Assembly: GCA_944327085.1 (NCBI GenBank)
Contig: CALVGG010000001.1
Coordinates: 62,001 to 126,000, forward strand
Source of the DNA: an uncultured Elusimicrobiales bacterium
Lineage (GTDB): Bacteria; Elusimicrobiota; Elusimicrobia; Elusimicrobiales; Elusimicrobiaceae
Direction: 5' to 3'
DNA length: 64,000 bases
This document shows positions 36,564 through 45,054 of the stretch, piece after piece; position 1 is the first letter of the stretch, and each line of letters opens with the position of its first letter. The notes under the pieces are model-generated. The model saw only the letters and a list, made by a program, of their open reading frames with translations, searched no databases and was not told where the DNA came from. Made by a program: the position numbers and the translations under genes.

Positions 36564-37126
36564 AGAAAAAAATAGCTTTAACCGGCGGGCCCAACAGCGG
36601 TAAAACAACGGCCCTGTCCGTATTAAAAGAAACATTTGGCCCGCAGGTGGAACTGGTACGGGAAGCTGCCACCATGATTTTTAGCGGCGGGTTCCCCAGG
36701 CAGGATAACAGCCGCCCGCATATAGAAACTGCCCAGCGCATTATTTTTCATGCCACGCAGCAACTTGAAAGCCTGGCGGAAAAAACGTCCGACGCGCAAC
36801 TAATCGTGTGTGACCGCGGCACCGTGGACGCCGCCGTTTACTGGCCGGGAGGAGTGGACGATTTTTTTAAACAAATGGGCACCACGCTGGAAGAACAACT
36901 GGCCCGTTATGATGCAGTGCTGCACTTATCCCCGCCCACCAACCCGGCGTTTTATCAATCCACCCATGTGCGCACGGAAAGCTTGGAACAAGCTTTTGAA
37001 ATTGACCGCAAAATTTTAAAAATTTGGGAAAAACACCCCAACCGCTTAATTGTAGGCGGCAAGGAACACTTTTTTGAAAAAGCAGAAATTATTAAAAATT
37101 TTGTAGAAAAATTACTTCAAAAATAG
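36560..37126 (+). CDS. P-loop NTPase (AAA_28-like), copy 1 of a tandem pair
   Basis: 188 residues. It has P-loop GGPNSGKTT at 9-17, REAATMIFSGGFPR, a LIVCDRGTVDAAVYW Walker B-like segment, and a C-terminal half with HVRTESLEQAF resembling a nucleoside-kinase lid. The family is AAA_28/NadR-kinase-like, and substrates are mostly unknown. About 72% identical without gaps to the next gene, so the pair arose by recent tandem duplication. Starts inside the end of the M23 gene, and transcription is presumably shared. Confidence 0.75.
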   Translation: MKKKIALTGGPNSGKTTALSVLKETFGPQVELVREAATMIFSGGFPRQDNSRPHIETAQRIIFHATQQLESLAEKTSDAQLIVCDRGTVDAAVYWPGGVDDFFKQMGTTLEEQLARYDAVLHLSPPTNPAFYQSTHVRTESLEQAFEIDRKILKIWEKHPNRLIVGGKEHFFEKAEIIKNFVEKLLQK

Positions 37127-37134
37127 GAACTGTT

Positions 37135-37701
37135 ATGAAAAAGAAAATCGTTTTAACAGGCGGCCCCAGCGGCGGGAAAACAACCGCTCTTTCCATATTA
37201 AAAGAAACATTCGGCAATAAAATTGCCCTGGTACAGGAAGCCGCCACCTTAATTTACAGCGGAGGTTTCCCCCGTAAAGACAACAGCCCCCTGCACATTG
37301 AACACGCCCAAAACATTATTTTTTATACCGTGCACCAGCTGGAACAACTGGCGGAGGAAACTTCCCCGGCTGATATCATCGTGTGCGACCGCGGCTCCAT
37401 AGACGGCGCCGTTTACTGGCCCAAAGGCCCGGAAGACTTCTTTAAAGCCATGAACACCACCCTGGACGCCGAACTGGCCCGTTACGACGCGGTTTTGCAC
37501 CTTTCCCCGCCGCCTGAAAAAGATTTTTACCAAGCCACCAATGTGCGCACGGAAAGCCTGCAACAGGCTTTTGAAATTGACGACAAAATTTTAAAAATTT
37601 GGGAAAAACACCCCAACCGTTTAGTCGTCCCGCGGGATAAACATTATTTTGAAAAAGCGGAAATTATTAAAAATTTTGTGGAAAAAATGCTTTCCAAATA
37701 A
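37135..37701 (+). CDS. P-loop NTPase (AAA_28-like), copy 2 of a tandem pair
   Basis: 188 residues, the same length as copy 1 with 52 substitutions by manual comparison and no gaps. The P-loop reads GGPSGGKTT, and the CDRGSIDGAVYW and NVRTESLQQAF segments are kept. The 3' thirds of the two copies are nearly identical (KILKIWEKHPNRL, EKAEIIKNFVEK). Conserved residues suggest both are active. Eight bases separate it from copy 1, with a GGAACTGTT spacer. Confidence 0.75.
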   Translation: MKKKIVLTGGPSGGKTTALSILKETFGNKIALVQEAATLIYSGGFPRKDNSPLHIEHAQNIIFYTVHQLEQLAEETSPADIIVCDRGSIDGAVYWPKGPEDFFKAMNTTLDAELARYDAVLHLSPPPEKDFYQATNVRTESLQQAFEIDDKILKIWEKHPNRLVVPRDKHYFEKAEIIKNFVEKMLSK

Positions 37702-37722
37702 GCTTAAGGAGTTTTAATTTAT

Positions 37723-38112
37723 ATGTGGAATCCGTTTAAACAACAAGAAGGGGAGGAGACCCCCCAGGCAGAAAAACCTGCTGCCAAAAAACCGAAACAG
37801 TCTATAGAAGAACGGCTGGAAAAAGAGTTGGACTCTTTGCCATCCATGTTCAAAAGCAAATTAAAGGACCCAGCCGTTAAACAGCGCTTTATTGACATAG
37901 CCAAACGCATGGAGCAAGACGGGGTGGACTTTAAAAGCATACGCGCCATGAAAAAATGGATGGAAGCCCACAAGGCTGAATTTCAAAACCAAAATGGCGA
38001 AGTGCAAAAAGTACAAACCGTAGTGCACGAGGGCCCCAAGATCGGCCGTAATGACCCGTGCCCCTGCGGAAGCGGCAAAAAATACAAAAAATGTTGCGGC
38101 GCAAATAAATAA
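37723..38112 (+). CDS. SEC-C zinc-motif protein
   Basis: 129 residues, charged, with a helical body ([28 protein letters not shown]). The C-terminal SEC-C zinc motif is [20 protein letters not shown], as at the end of SecA. The motif contacts SecB or ribosomes in characterised proteins. No SecA domains are present, so this is a free-standing SEC-C protein of unknown role. An AAGGAG site is upstream. Last gene of the M23/NTPase cluster. Confidence 0.8.
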   Translation: MWNPFKQQEGEETPQAEKPAAKKPKQSIEERLEKELDSLPSMFKSKLKDPAVKQRFIDIAKRMEQDGVDFKSIRAMKKWMEAHKAEFQNQNGEVQKVQTVVHEGPKIGRNDPCPCGSGKKYKKCCGANK

Positions 38113-38118
38113 AATATC

Positions 38119-38148
38119 AAAAACCCCGCTTATAAAAGCGGGGTTTTT
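38119..38148. terminator. Bidirectional terminator
   Basis: An ACCCCGCTT-type stem with A- and T-tracts (AAAAACCCCGCTT and its complement) lies between the SEC-C gene (+) and a pilin gene (-). Confidence 0.85.
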
Positions 38149-38159
38149 ATTTTTCAAAA

Positions 38160-38651
38160 CTAAAAATTCATTAAATAATAATTCCCGTCCATTTCCGGGT
38201 CTGCCGGGCCATATGTTTTGCAAATAGCCACCCCCACCGGATTATCCGCCTTGGCATAACACCAGCGCTTGCCGCTATTACTTTGCTTGGCGCCAGAAGC
38301 AGCCGGAACATTTAACAGATGGAACTCTATAAATGTGGGCAGGTTTTGTTTTTTAGCCCTGGCAAAACAGGTGCGGTTATAGCTGCAGTGAAAGTCCCAC
38401 TCTTCGGATTTTGGCACTTCTATATCCAAACTGTCCATATCATTGGTGTAACTGCCATTGGCCATATAATAGGCTTCCTGCGCCTGGTTTATCGTTTTTA
38501 ATACAGCTACCGCATTGGCCACGCGCGCCTTGGCCACCGCTTTGGTATATTGCGGAAGGGCAACAGAAGCCAAAATGCCAATAATCAAAACCACTACCAA
38601 TAATTCTATTAACGTAAACCCCTCTAATTGCCTTGCAGTACCGTTTTTCAT
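38160..38651 (-). CDS. Type IV pilin (PilE-like)
   Basis: 163 residues, normal pilin size. An 11-residue leader ends in Gly, and then [22 protein letters not shown] gives Phe+1, Glu+5 and the membrane/assembly helix. The globular head has an [17 protein letters not shown] segment and four cysteines (CSYNRTC near the middle, WCY and AIC later), enough for two disulfides. Of the three pilins in the window this looks most like a major subunit. An AAGGAG ribosome site is present. The promoter contains a perfect inverted repeat and an A12 tract. Confidence 0.88.
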   Translation of the reverse strand: MKNGTARQLEGFTLIELLVVVLIIGILASVALPQYTKAVAKARVANAVAVLKTINQAQEAYYMANGSYTNDMDSLDIEVPKSEEWDFHCSYNRTCFARAKKQNLPTFIEFHLLNVPAASGAKQSNSGKRWCYAKADNPVGVAICKTYGPADPEMDGNYYLMNF

Positions 38652-38669
38652 CTAGGGCTCCTTTTTTTA

Positions 38670-38696
38670 ATAAATTTTATCTCTGATAAAATTTAT
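38670..38696. repeat. Perfect inverted repeat over the pilin promoter
   Basis: ATAAATTTTATC, a 3-base spacer, then its exact complement. It includes the TAAAAT -10 candidate of the pilin gene on the minus strand (and a TGATAAAAT on the plus strand). Candidate operator. Confidence 0.65.
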
Positions 38697-38697
38697 C

Positions 38698-38709
38698 AAA
38701 AAAAAAAAA
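38698..38709. repeat. A12 homopolymer upstream of pilin promoter
   Basis: Exactly 12 A residues in the context TATC-A12-CAA. The same element is found upstream of the pilin at 62670-63947. Confidence 0.6.
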
Positions 38710-38760
38710 CAAAACAAGCCCCTTTTAACAGGCTTGGCCAATGTTTTTTAAATTAAAATT

Positions 38761-39498
38761 TTACGGCTCCCGCGCGAGAGTAAAAGCCATTACGGTTTTT
38801 GCCCCGGCTTGTTTTAAGGCCACGGCACACCCTTCCAGCGTGGCCCCGGTGGTGGCTACATCGTCTATCAGTAAAATGCGTTTGCCTTTCGCCTGCGGAG
38901 CGGCGATAAACGCCCCCACCATATTATCCAAGCGTTCCCGGCGGTTTAAACGGGCCTGGGGCAAAGTGTCTTTACGCCGTTGTGCCAAATCCGCACACAA
39001 AGGCAGGCCGGTATGGCGGCAAAAATATTGCGCCAGCAAGAGAGACTGATTATACCCCCGGGCGCGCTGTTTTTTGGGGCGAAGAGGAACAGGAAGCACA
39101 CAATCAACGCCTTGCAACTCCGGGTAACGGGCAAATTCCTGCGCCATACACGCACCTAAATACTCCGACAAAAAGCTGTAGCCTTGGTATTTAAACGCAT
39201 GAATAAGCGCCTGGCTCTGCGGGCCAAACAACCAGGCGGAACGGATAACCTGGCATTTAAATTGTTTGCCTTTGCTGCCGCGGCAGCGCGGGCAATGCGC
39301 CCCGCCGGCAGGCAACACGGTACCGCAGCGCATGCAAATAAGCGGGCCCGGGCGCCGTATTTGCGCCAGGCACCCCGCACACAACGGATGAGGAAACCGG
39401 AAAGGCAAATCCACCCCGCACGCAAAACAGGTTCTAGGCAGAAGAATATGGAGGAGGCCTTCCCAACCGAAGGCCAATATCCGTTGCAATTGAAACAT
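38761..39498 (-). CDS. comF: ComF family phosphoribosyltransferase
   Basis: 245 residues from the ATG at 39498, 13 bases after the stop of the upstream giant gene; longer frames run into that gene. N-terminal zinc-finger cysteines: CFACG, CAGC, CMRCG, CPRC. The C-terminal PRTase domain has the PRPP-binding ILLIDDVATTGATL and LPVPLRPKKQRARGYNQS. ComF acts in natural transformation downstream of DNA uptake, which fits the type IV pilus genes. The ribosome site is weak, so translation may depend on the upstream gene. Confidence 0.88.
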   Translation of the reverse strand: MFQLQRILAFGWEGLLHILLPRTCFACGVDLPFRFPHPLCAGCLAQIRRPGPLICMRCGTVLPAGGAHCPRCRGSKGKQFKCQVIRSAWLFGPQSQALIHAFKYQGYSFLSEYLGACMAQEFARYPELQGVDCVLPVPLRPKKQRARGYNQSLLLAQYFCRHTGLPLCADLAQRRKDTLPQARLNRRERLDNMVGAFIAAPQAKGKRILLIDDVATTGATLEGCAVALKQAGAKTVMAFTLAREP

Positions 39499-39511
39499 AC
39501 TTTTACCCGCT

Positions 39512-42500
39512 CTAAAACTGCACGGTAATATTGGCGGAAAAATTATACGCGTTATAATCTTCCGTAGCCACATAAGCGTGTTTTAAAATGGTGTAACCGC
39601 CGGCAATATTAAAGCGTAAATTTTGAGACATTTCATAATCCAGCGAAGTGGTAACATCATATTTTTTATAGTTATCGGTTACTTCCACAGGGGAAGATTT
39701 TTCCGTATAGCTTAAAACGGTATTCCAAATTACGCGGTTGGTGGCTTTATACATCCGGTCAATAAACGGCAGTTTAATACCGCGGGGGAGGTTAAAGTCC
39801 CAGCGGAGCGTCAGGCTGGGGGTGGTTTCCCGCGTGCTTTCGTTTAACTTTCCCACCAGCCATTTATCATGGGATGTATAAGTAATTTTAGGGGTCAGGC
39901 GCAGGGTGCCGATATAAAAAGAAGTCTGGGCGGAAAGGTCAATATCGTCGTAACGTTCCAGGTTGGTACCGGCGCGCAAGTCTTGCGTATCGGACGTTTT
40001 GCGGGTATAGTTAAACACGTTATCAAAATAATTAAACAATATAAAGCGCAAGTCCCCGCCGTATTGTGTTTCTAAACCGTCTTGGGAATTTTCGGTTGTT
40101 TGGGTAATTAAGCTGTAGCGCAATTTTAAGTTGGATGAACTTAACCAAGAACCGGCATAAAAGAATTTTTCCAAATCGCTGATGGAGAAAACCAAATCCG
40201 GCAAGGTTTGGCTTACGGAATCATACACCGTACCGGTTTGGTTATTGGTTTGGGTGGTGTAGCTGAAGTTATTAATTAAAGAAATGGTTTTTAACGGGGC
40301 CGCCATGCCGTTTAACTCGTATTTGGAAAACGGAGACCAGCGCTGAGACGAAGTGAACGTATCGCGCAACGTCATAGAGCTTAAATAACCGTAAGGCCCC
40401 ACATCCCCCATGGAGCCGCGAATCCACAACTCTTTGCGGGAATCAAAGCCGCTGTCCACATCGTTCCAAGTGTCGGCGTCCTGTATGCGGAAAGAATTGG
40501 AAATAACAAAAGTGTTAAACAGTTTGCTGTTGGGCAACAGTTCGTTACCGTTTAAGGTAAGCGATACGCCGCCGTCCGCATTGCGGTTGATGGATTTTAC
40601 CTCCCCTATGCCCACATCGGCACGTTGGCCGTTGGCGGTAATGGTTTTGGCCGTCAGGTTATTATTTTCTATGGTAGACACATTATAACTAAACGAAGGC
40701 GCCAGCCAGGAGGCCACCTTCCACGTGCTGGTAAAGCCGGTGCTTTGGTTCATGGCCTTAGGGTATTTAAAATTTTGCGCCTCATCGCCTTCGTAGCGAA
40801 GGCGTTCTTCGGTGCTTTTGGTAATATTGTAACTGGGCACAAAGTTAAAATTATTGGTGGGTTGATAGTTTACTTTTACGTTTAATTTTTGGGTGTCTTC
40901 GTCCGTATTATAATTATTGACGGACTGTTGATGCATTTCTTTGGCATAGTCTATTTTGGTATTGGTAAAATAATAACCCGCATTTACGCTTTTTAAGGTA
41001 TCGGTTTCGTGGCTGACGGTTACCCCGTAAGTATGCATATCATCTTTACGTTGCATCAGGTCATAGTCGGTCTGGTCCATGGTGTATTCCAGGCCCACTT
41101 TAGGCAAGTTTTCTTTTACAAAATCCCCGCGCACAACGGCACGTTCCCGCTCCACTTTGCCTTTATCCAAAAGGCTGATGGTATTATAATCCGTGCTGTC
41201 TTCAATGTTGGGGGTTACCACGGTGCTGCGCGTTAAGGTGGCCTCCATCGGGAATTCTTTTATTTTATCTACTTTTAAAAAGTATTCTTCTTCCGTCGTT
41301 TCCTGGTTTTTGGAAACGGTAAGCGGGGTTTGGAAGTTGCTGTCCTGATATTTGTATTTGGCGCCGGCACTGCCCCAGCCGTCCAATTTAACGGCTACGT
41401 TACCGGTATAAGCCTGCCCATACTGAATGACCGTTTCCGCCAAATGGATAACATTTAACCACACATGCCCGCCCTGCACGCCGGGGATGGGGCTGTCGTC
41501 CTTTTGCATACCGGCAATAATCAAACTTACTTTTTTAAAGTTCATCACTCCGCCCGGCACACGGTGGCGGGCCACGCGCACGTTGTATTCTTCTTTGGAG
41601 GCGTTTTCAAAAGAATCCGGTATGCCGTCCCCGTCCGTATCCACCATTTTTAAAGAAATTAAACGCCAGCCGTCAAACCCGGCAGGAACAATAACCTTAT
41701 CGTAATTATTTTCCGTACCCACTTTTAAGAAAAATTCAGATCCGGCGTTTGACTCTTCACTGTGAAGCAAAAAGCGAAACTCTTTATGTTGGGTAAAATC
41801 CATCGTGGAAAAGTTGCGGCTGGCGTACAATTCCCCCGCCGGGTGTTCATCGGTAGCGTCATCGGGCACCGGGCTGAGGCCCAAAGTATTAAATTCAATA
41901 TCCAGGGATTGGTCCTTGGCATTTACGGAATCCGTAGCTTCTTTTAAATTGCCGATAGAGCCGTACAAATAATTAAATACTTCCAGCCCGTCCCCGTGCA
42001 CATCATTAAAAATAGGCTCGTAGTTTGCATTATCCACGTTATTAATGCCGGTAACCAAAATACGCTTGTCCTCGTTATTTTCCATGGTGTTCCACGCCGT
42101 GCCGGACAAGCCTACATTGGCAATTTTTATTTGCCCTTTGTATTTACCGGTGGCGCGCATTTCATCGGTTAATTTTAAGGTAATACGCAAGTGGCGCACG
42201 GCCGTCCACTGGTCTTTTACATCTGCAATATCCAGGGGGGTTACAAAGGTTTGCCAGCCATCAAAATTAATGCGGTTGTTATCCCAGGTTACCTGGTCGT
42301 TATCGGCAATGGTACCGGCGCCGCCGGCAAAACCAAAGTTACCCAAAGCCGGTATGCTTTCATCATCAAATTGCCCGTTGGCGTTTAAATCCTGCGTATC
42401 AATGCGGCCGTTAGGTTGAGATTCTGGGTTATATACATTGTTTACAAACGGGTTATAGCGGTGGGTATTCCCGTCCGGGTCTTCATATTCCCAGCCGATG

Positions 42501-44971
42501 TCTTCGCTGGGGGCCAGGCTGTTGCGGCAGCGGACGTCTTCCGTCTTTGGTACGCCGACGCCGCATTGCGTATCCATGCCGTGGCCGCTGTCGGAATATT
42601 CGCTGATATTACCGAAGGTAACGTTTAACTGCGGGCCGTTGGTTTCCCCGCGCATAGTTAAATCAAACGAAGTTTTGGAAGACAAGTCTACACCGCTTAC
42701 GCTTAACGGATAAACGATAGACACCTCATCATATCCTTCATCCAAATAGCTTTTTCCGGTGGCGGCATCAATGGTGGTGGCGGCTTTGGTGAAATCGTAA
42801 TTAATAATTAAAACTTGCTGCTGGTCATTGTAATTACTGATGGAGTTGGGGTTAATTTCCAGGCTGGCTACGTCTTGCGTATCCCAGCCGATAGAACCCC
42901 AAAATGCGGATTTGCCGCTGGGGTTGGAGGCGATGACCCAGTCCCTGAATATTCTGGAGCCGCTGGTTTGCACGCTGGTGTCGTTCATACTGTCCACCAT
43001 GGCATAACCGAACTGGTTGGGGTTGTTGCGAGATTCCGCCACTTCCGCCCCGAAATCCACCGCCACTTTATCGGAAAGTTTAATGTCTTTACCGTTAATG
43101 TCTGCCCCGTATACCAACAAGTCTTTGCTGTAATTGCCCACCTGGGGGACGGTGGTGGGTTTATCGCCCGCTTCTTTTAAAACGGTGGTGCCCAGCTGGA
43201 TTTTATCCCAAAGTTTATAATCCAAACGCCCCCCCATTACAGACGTATTGGAATTGCTGCCCCCCACCGTATCGTAAGTGATGTTGATGACGGAAGAATC
43301 GGTAATTTCATCCCCTTTGTAAAAAGTGATGAAGCCGGAGGTATAGTCAATATAATAATCATTGTTGCGGGTAAGGGTTTTGCCGTTTAATTTAACGGTT
43401 TCAGACTCAACCACAATATTCGGCTCAATAAAATAGGTTTTAACCTTAGAAGTATACTCCACCTTAAAAGTACGGTTGTAGGAAGACACCGGGGTGGGAT
43501 TATAGAGCGTATTGTCCGCAAAGCGGCGCTCCAGGTAAAAGACGCCGTTGTCAAAATCCATAATAATATTGCTGGGGTAAGTGAGGGTTCCTCCGTCAGA
43601 AATAGGGAGAGATATTTCCTGCCCGGCCGCGTCCGTTACGCGCAGCAGGAAGTTGCCTTTTCCGTCGTCGCGCGTAATTTGCTGCGCACCCAAAGAATAG
43701 TAGGTTTTTAATTCCAGCTGGTAGGCTGTTTCATTGGCAGACCCTTCCACCGATTTTTCGTTTTCCGTTTTGATTAACTTAATATCGCCCTGGTTACCCA
43801 TTACCTGGCTTAAACGGTTGCCGGTGGTGCTTACATAGTCCACAGCAATAAAGCTTTCCGGCGTAATGGTGCGTTTAAACTGGATAATACCGCTTGCATA
43901 ATCCACTGTGTAATCCGTACCGCGGGTTAACAAACGCCAGTTGGAAGTGCGCCGGTATGTGCCGCCAAGCACGTCGGAAGCGGTTTTGGAAATAGGCACA
44001 AAGTCGTTATCTGTATTGTTGGCGTCCAAATAAATTTCTTCCGTGCCGGGGGAAATATTGCCCATAACAGAGCTCCACTGGCTGTAAGCATCCGTATAAA
44101 AACCGGTGGGAAGGCGGCCCTGCGTATCCTTTTTAATATTTCCGCCGAAAGTCAAATCGTAATAAGTGCGGCGTTTGTAGTCTGCGTCTGAAAGGCTTTT
44201 AATTTCCAACACACTGCTGCCCACAAATTGCTTTTGCTTGCTGGAACCTTTGGTTTGGGAACCGATTAAACGCAAGTTTAAATCTTTATACTGCAGGTGC
44301 ATCTGCGCACCAAACAGCTGCTTTTGGTAAGCGATAAACTCCGTTTCTGGCAAGGAAAGGTTAATATCGCCAAATTCGGCCAGTTGTACCAATTCTCCCG
44401 GTTTACCGCGGTATGCCACGGAAATGGTTTTTTCTTCTTCGCGTTGGTCGTCATAGTCAATATCCACAAAAACGCGGTCCAAAATTTTACCCTGCATTTT
44501 TAATTGCAGTTCCTGCACCATGCTGTTGGAGCTTACGTCCCTTTCTTCGGTGGTATTGTTATCGTCCACCTTGTATTTTTTTGCGTCCATTTTAAAACCC
44601 AGCACATAACGCCCCGTAAGCGCAATGCTGGTGCCGTATAAAGGCAGGGATAACGTGGGGTTTAAAAGGGTTAAGTCCGGTATGGGTTCGGGGTCTTTGT
44701 CCAGCTTATAGGCGCCCTCCACCGAGGTTACCGCCTGACGCCAGAACTCGTCGGAATATTTTAACAGTTGGGCATCGTCGGGCGGGTCTTCTACGGTCAG
44801 TTCCTTTTCCCGCTGGGCTTCTTGGTCTTCGGCAAAAATATCGTATTGGCTTTTGTCCACCAGGCTGTACGGCAAGTCCTCCGCCCTCAGGCCGGGCGGA
44901 AGTATTAATTGCGTGCACAAGACAAGGCACAGAAAGGTCCGGAGGATTTTCATGGGGGCAAAATACCTCAT
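39512..44971 (-). CDS. SprA/Sov-like giant outer-membrane protein (type IX secretion translocon family)
   Basis: 1819 residues. The signal peptide ends near LRAED; an ATG six codons later (44953) is a possible alternative start. The region around residues 195-245, FGDINLSLPETEFIAYQKQ followed by LFGAQMHLQYKDLNLRLIGSQTKG, matches the SprA N-terminal pattern in which plug repeats precede the barrel. The remainder is rich in amphipathic beta-strands, with jelly-roll-like insertions at about 700-1150. The C-terminal sixth has RWDFNLPRGIKLPFIDRMY and ends in NITVQF, a terminal aromatic. SprA forms the 36-strand exit channel of type IX secretion in Bacteroidota. No other T9SS gene is in the window. 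Family call is by pattern recognition. Confidence 0.6.
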   Translation of the reverse strand: MRYFAPMKILRTFLCLVLCTQLILPPGLRAEDLPYSLVDKSQYDIFAEDQEAQREKELTVEDPPDDAQLLKYSDEFWRQAVTSVEGAYKLDKDPEPIPDLTLLNPTLSLPLYGTSIALTGRYVLGFKMDAKKYKVDDNNTTEERDVSSNSMVQELQLKMQGKILDRVFVDIDYDDQREEEKTISVAYRGKPGELVQLAEFGDINLSLPETEFIAYQKQLFGAQMHLQYKDLNLRLIGSQTKGSSKQKQFVGSSVLEIKSLSDADYKRRTYYDLTFGGNIKKDTQGRLPTGFYTDAYSQWSSVMGNISPGTEEIYLDANNTDNDFVPISKTASDVLGGTYRRTSNWRLLTRGTDYTVDYASGIIQFKRTITPESFIAVDYVSTTGNRLSQVMGNQGDIKLIKTENEKSVEGSANETAYQLELKTYYSLGAQQITRDDGKGNFLLRVTDAAGQEISLPISDGGTLTYPSNIIMDFDNGVFYLERRFADNTLYNPTPVSSYNRTFKVEYTSKVKTYFIEPNIVVESETVKLNGKTLTRNNDYYIDYTSGFITFYKGDEITDSSVINITYDTVGGSNSNTSVMGGRLDYKLWDKIQLGTTVLKEAGDKPTTVPQVGNYSKDLLVYGADINGKDIKLSDKVAVDFGAEVAESRNNPNQFGYAMVDSMNDTSVQTSGSRIFRDWVIASNPSGKSAFWGSIGWDTQDVASLEINPNSISNYNDQQQVLIINYDFTKAATTIDAATGKSYLDEGYDEVSIVYPLSVSGVDLSSKTSFDLTMRGETNGPQLNVTFGNISEYSDSGHGMDTQCGVGVPKTEDVRCRNSLAPSEDIGWEYEDPDGNTHRYNPFVNNVYNPESQPNGRIDTQDLNANGQFDDESIPALGNFGFAGGAGTIADNDQVTWDNNRINFDGWQTFVTPLDIADVKDQWTAVRHLRITLKLTDEMRATGKYKGQIKIANVGLSGTAWNTMENNEDKRILVTGINNVDNANYEPIFNDVHGDGLEVFNYLYGSIGNLKEATDSVNAKDQSLDIEFNTLGLSPVPDDATDEHPAGELYASRNFSTMDFTQHKEFRFLLHSEESNAGSEFFLKVGTENNYDKVIVPAGFDGWRLISLKMVDTDGDGIPDSFENASKEEYNVRVARHRVPGGVMNFKKVSLIIAGMQKDDSPIPGVQGGHVWLNVIHLAETVIQYGQAYTGNVAVKLDGWGSAGAKYKYQDSNFQTPLTVSKNQETTEEEYFLKVDKIKEFPMEATLTRSTVVTPNIEDSTDYNTISLLDKGKVERERAVVRGDFVKENLPKVGLEYTMDQTDYDLMQRKDDMHTYGVTVSHETDTLKSVNAGYYFTNTKIDYAKEMHQQSVNNYNTDEDTQKLNVKVNYQPTNNFNFVPSYNITKSTEERLRYEGDEAQNFKYPKAMNQSTGFTSTWKVASWLAPSFSYNVSTIENNNLTAKTITANGQRADVGIGEVKSINRNADGGVSLTLNGNELLPNSKLFNTFVISNSFRIQDADTWNDVDSGFDSRKELWIRGSMGDVGPYGYLSSMTLRDTFTSSQRWSPFSKYELNGMAAPLKTISLINNFSYTTQTNNQTGTVYDSVSQTLPDLVFSISDLEKFFYAGSWLSSSNLKLRYSLITQTTENSQDGLETQYGGDLRFILFNYFDNVFNYTRKTSDTQDLRAGTNLERYDDIDLSAQTSFYIGTLRLTPKITYTSHDKWLVGKLNESTRETTPSLTLRWDFNLPRGIKLPFIDRMYKATNRVIWNTVLSYTEKSSPVEVTDNYKKYDVTTSLDYEMSQNLRFNIAGGYTILKHAYVATEDYNAYNFSANITVQF

Positions 44972-44976
44972 TTTTT

Positions 44977-44988
44977 ATTCTATAATAT
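44977..44988 (-). promoter_or_regulatory. -10 region of the SprA-like gene
   Basis: On the minus strand TATTAT and TAGAAT overlap, the latter ending 5 bases before the ATG at 44971. This suggests a leaderless or nearly leaderless mRNA separate from the protease operon. Confidence 0.4.
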
Positions 44989-45023
44989 TTGCCCTCTTTT
45001 AGCCCGCAGTTTAAGGCATAGAA

Positions 45024-45045
45024 ATCCCCCGGTTACAGGGGGTTT
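45024..45045 (-). terminator. Weak terminator after the protease operon
   Basis: AAATCCCCC / GGGGGTTT hairpin in the 83-base gap before the SprA-like gene. On the minus strand it is followed only by ATTTCT, so readthrough is likely. Confidence 0.45.
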
Positions 45046-45054
45046 AAAAAGCGG

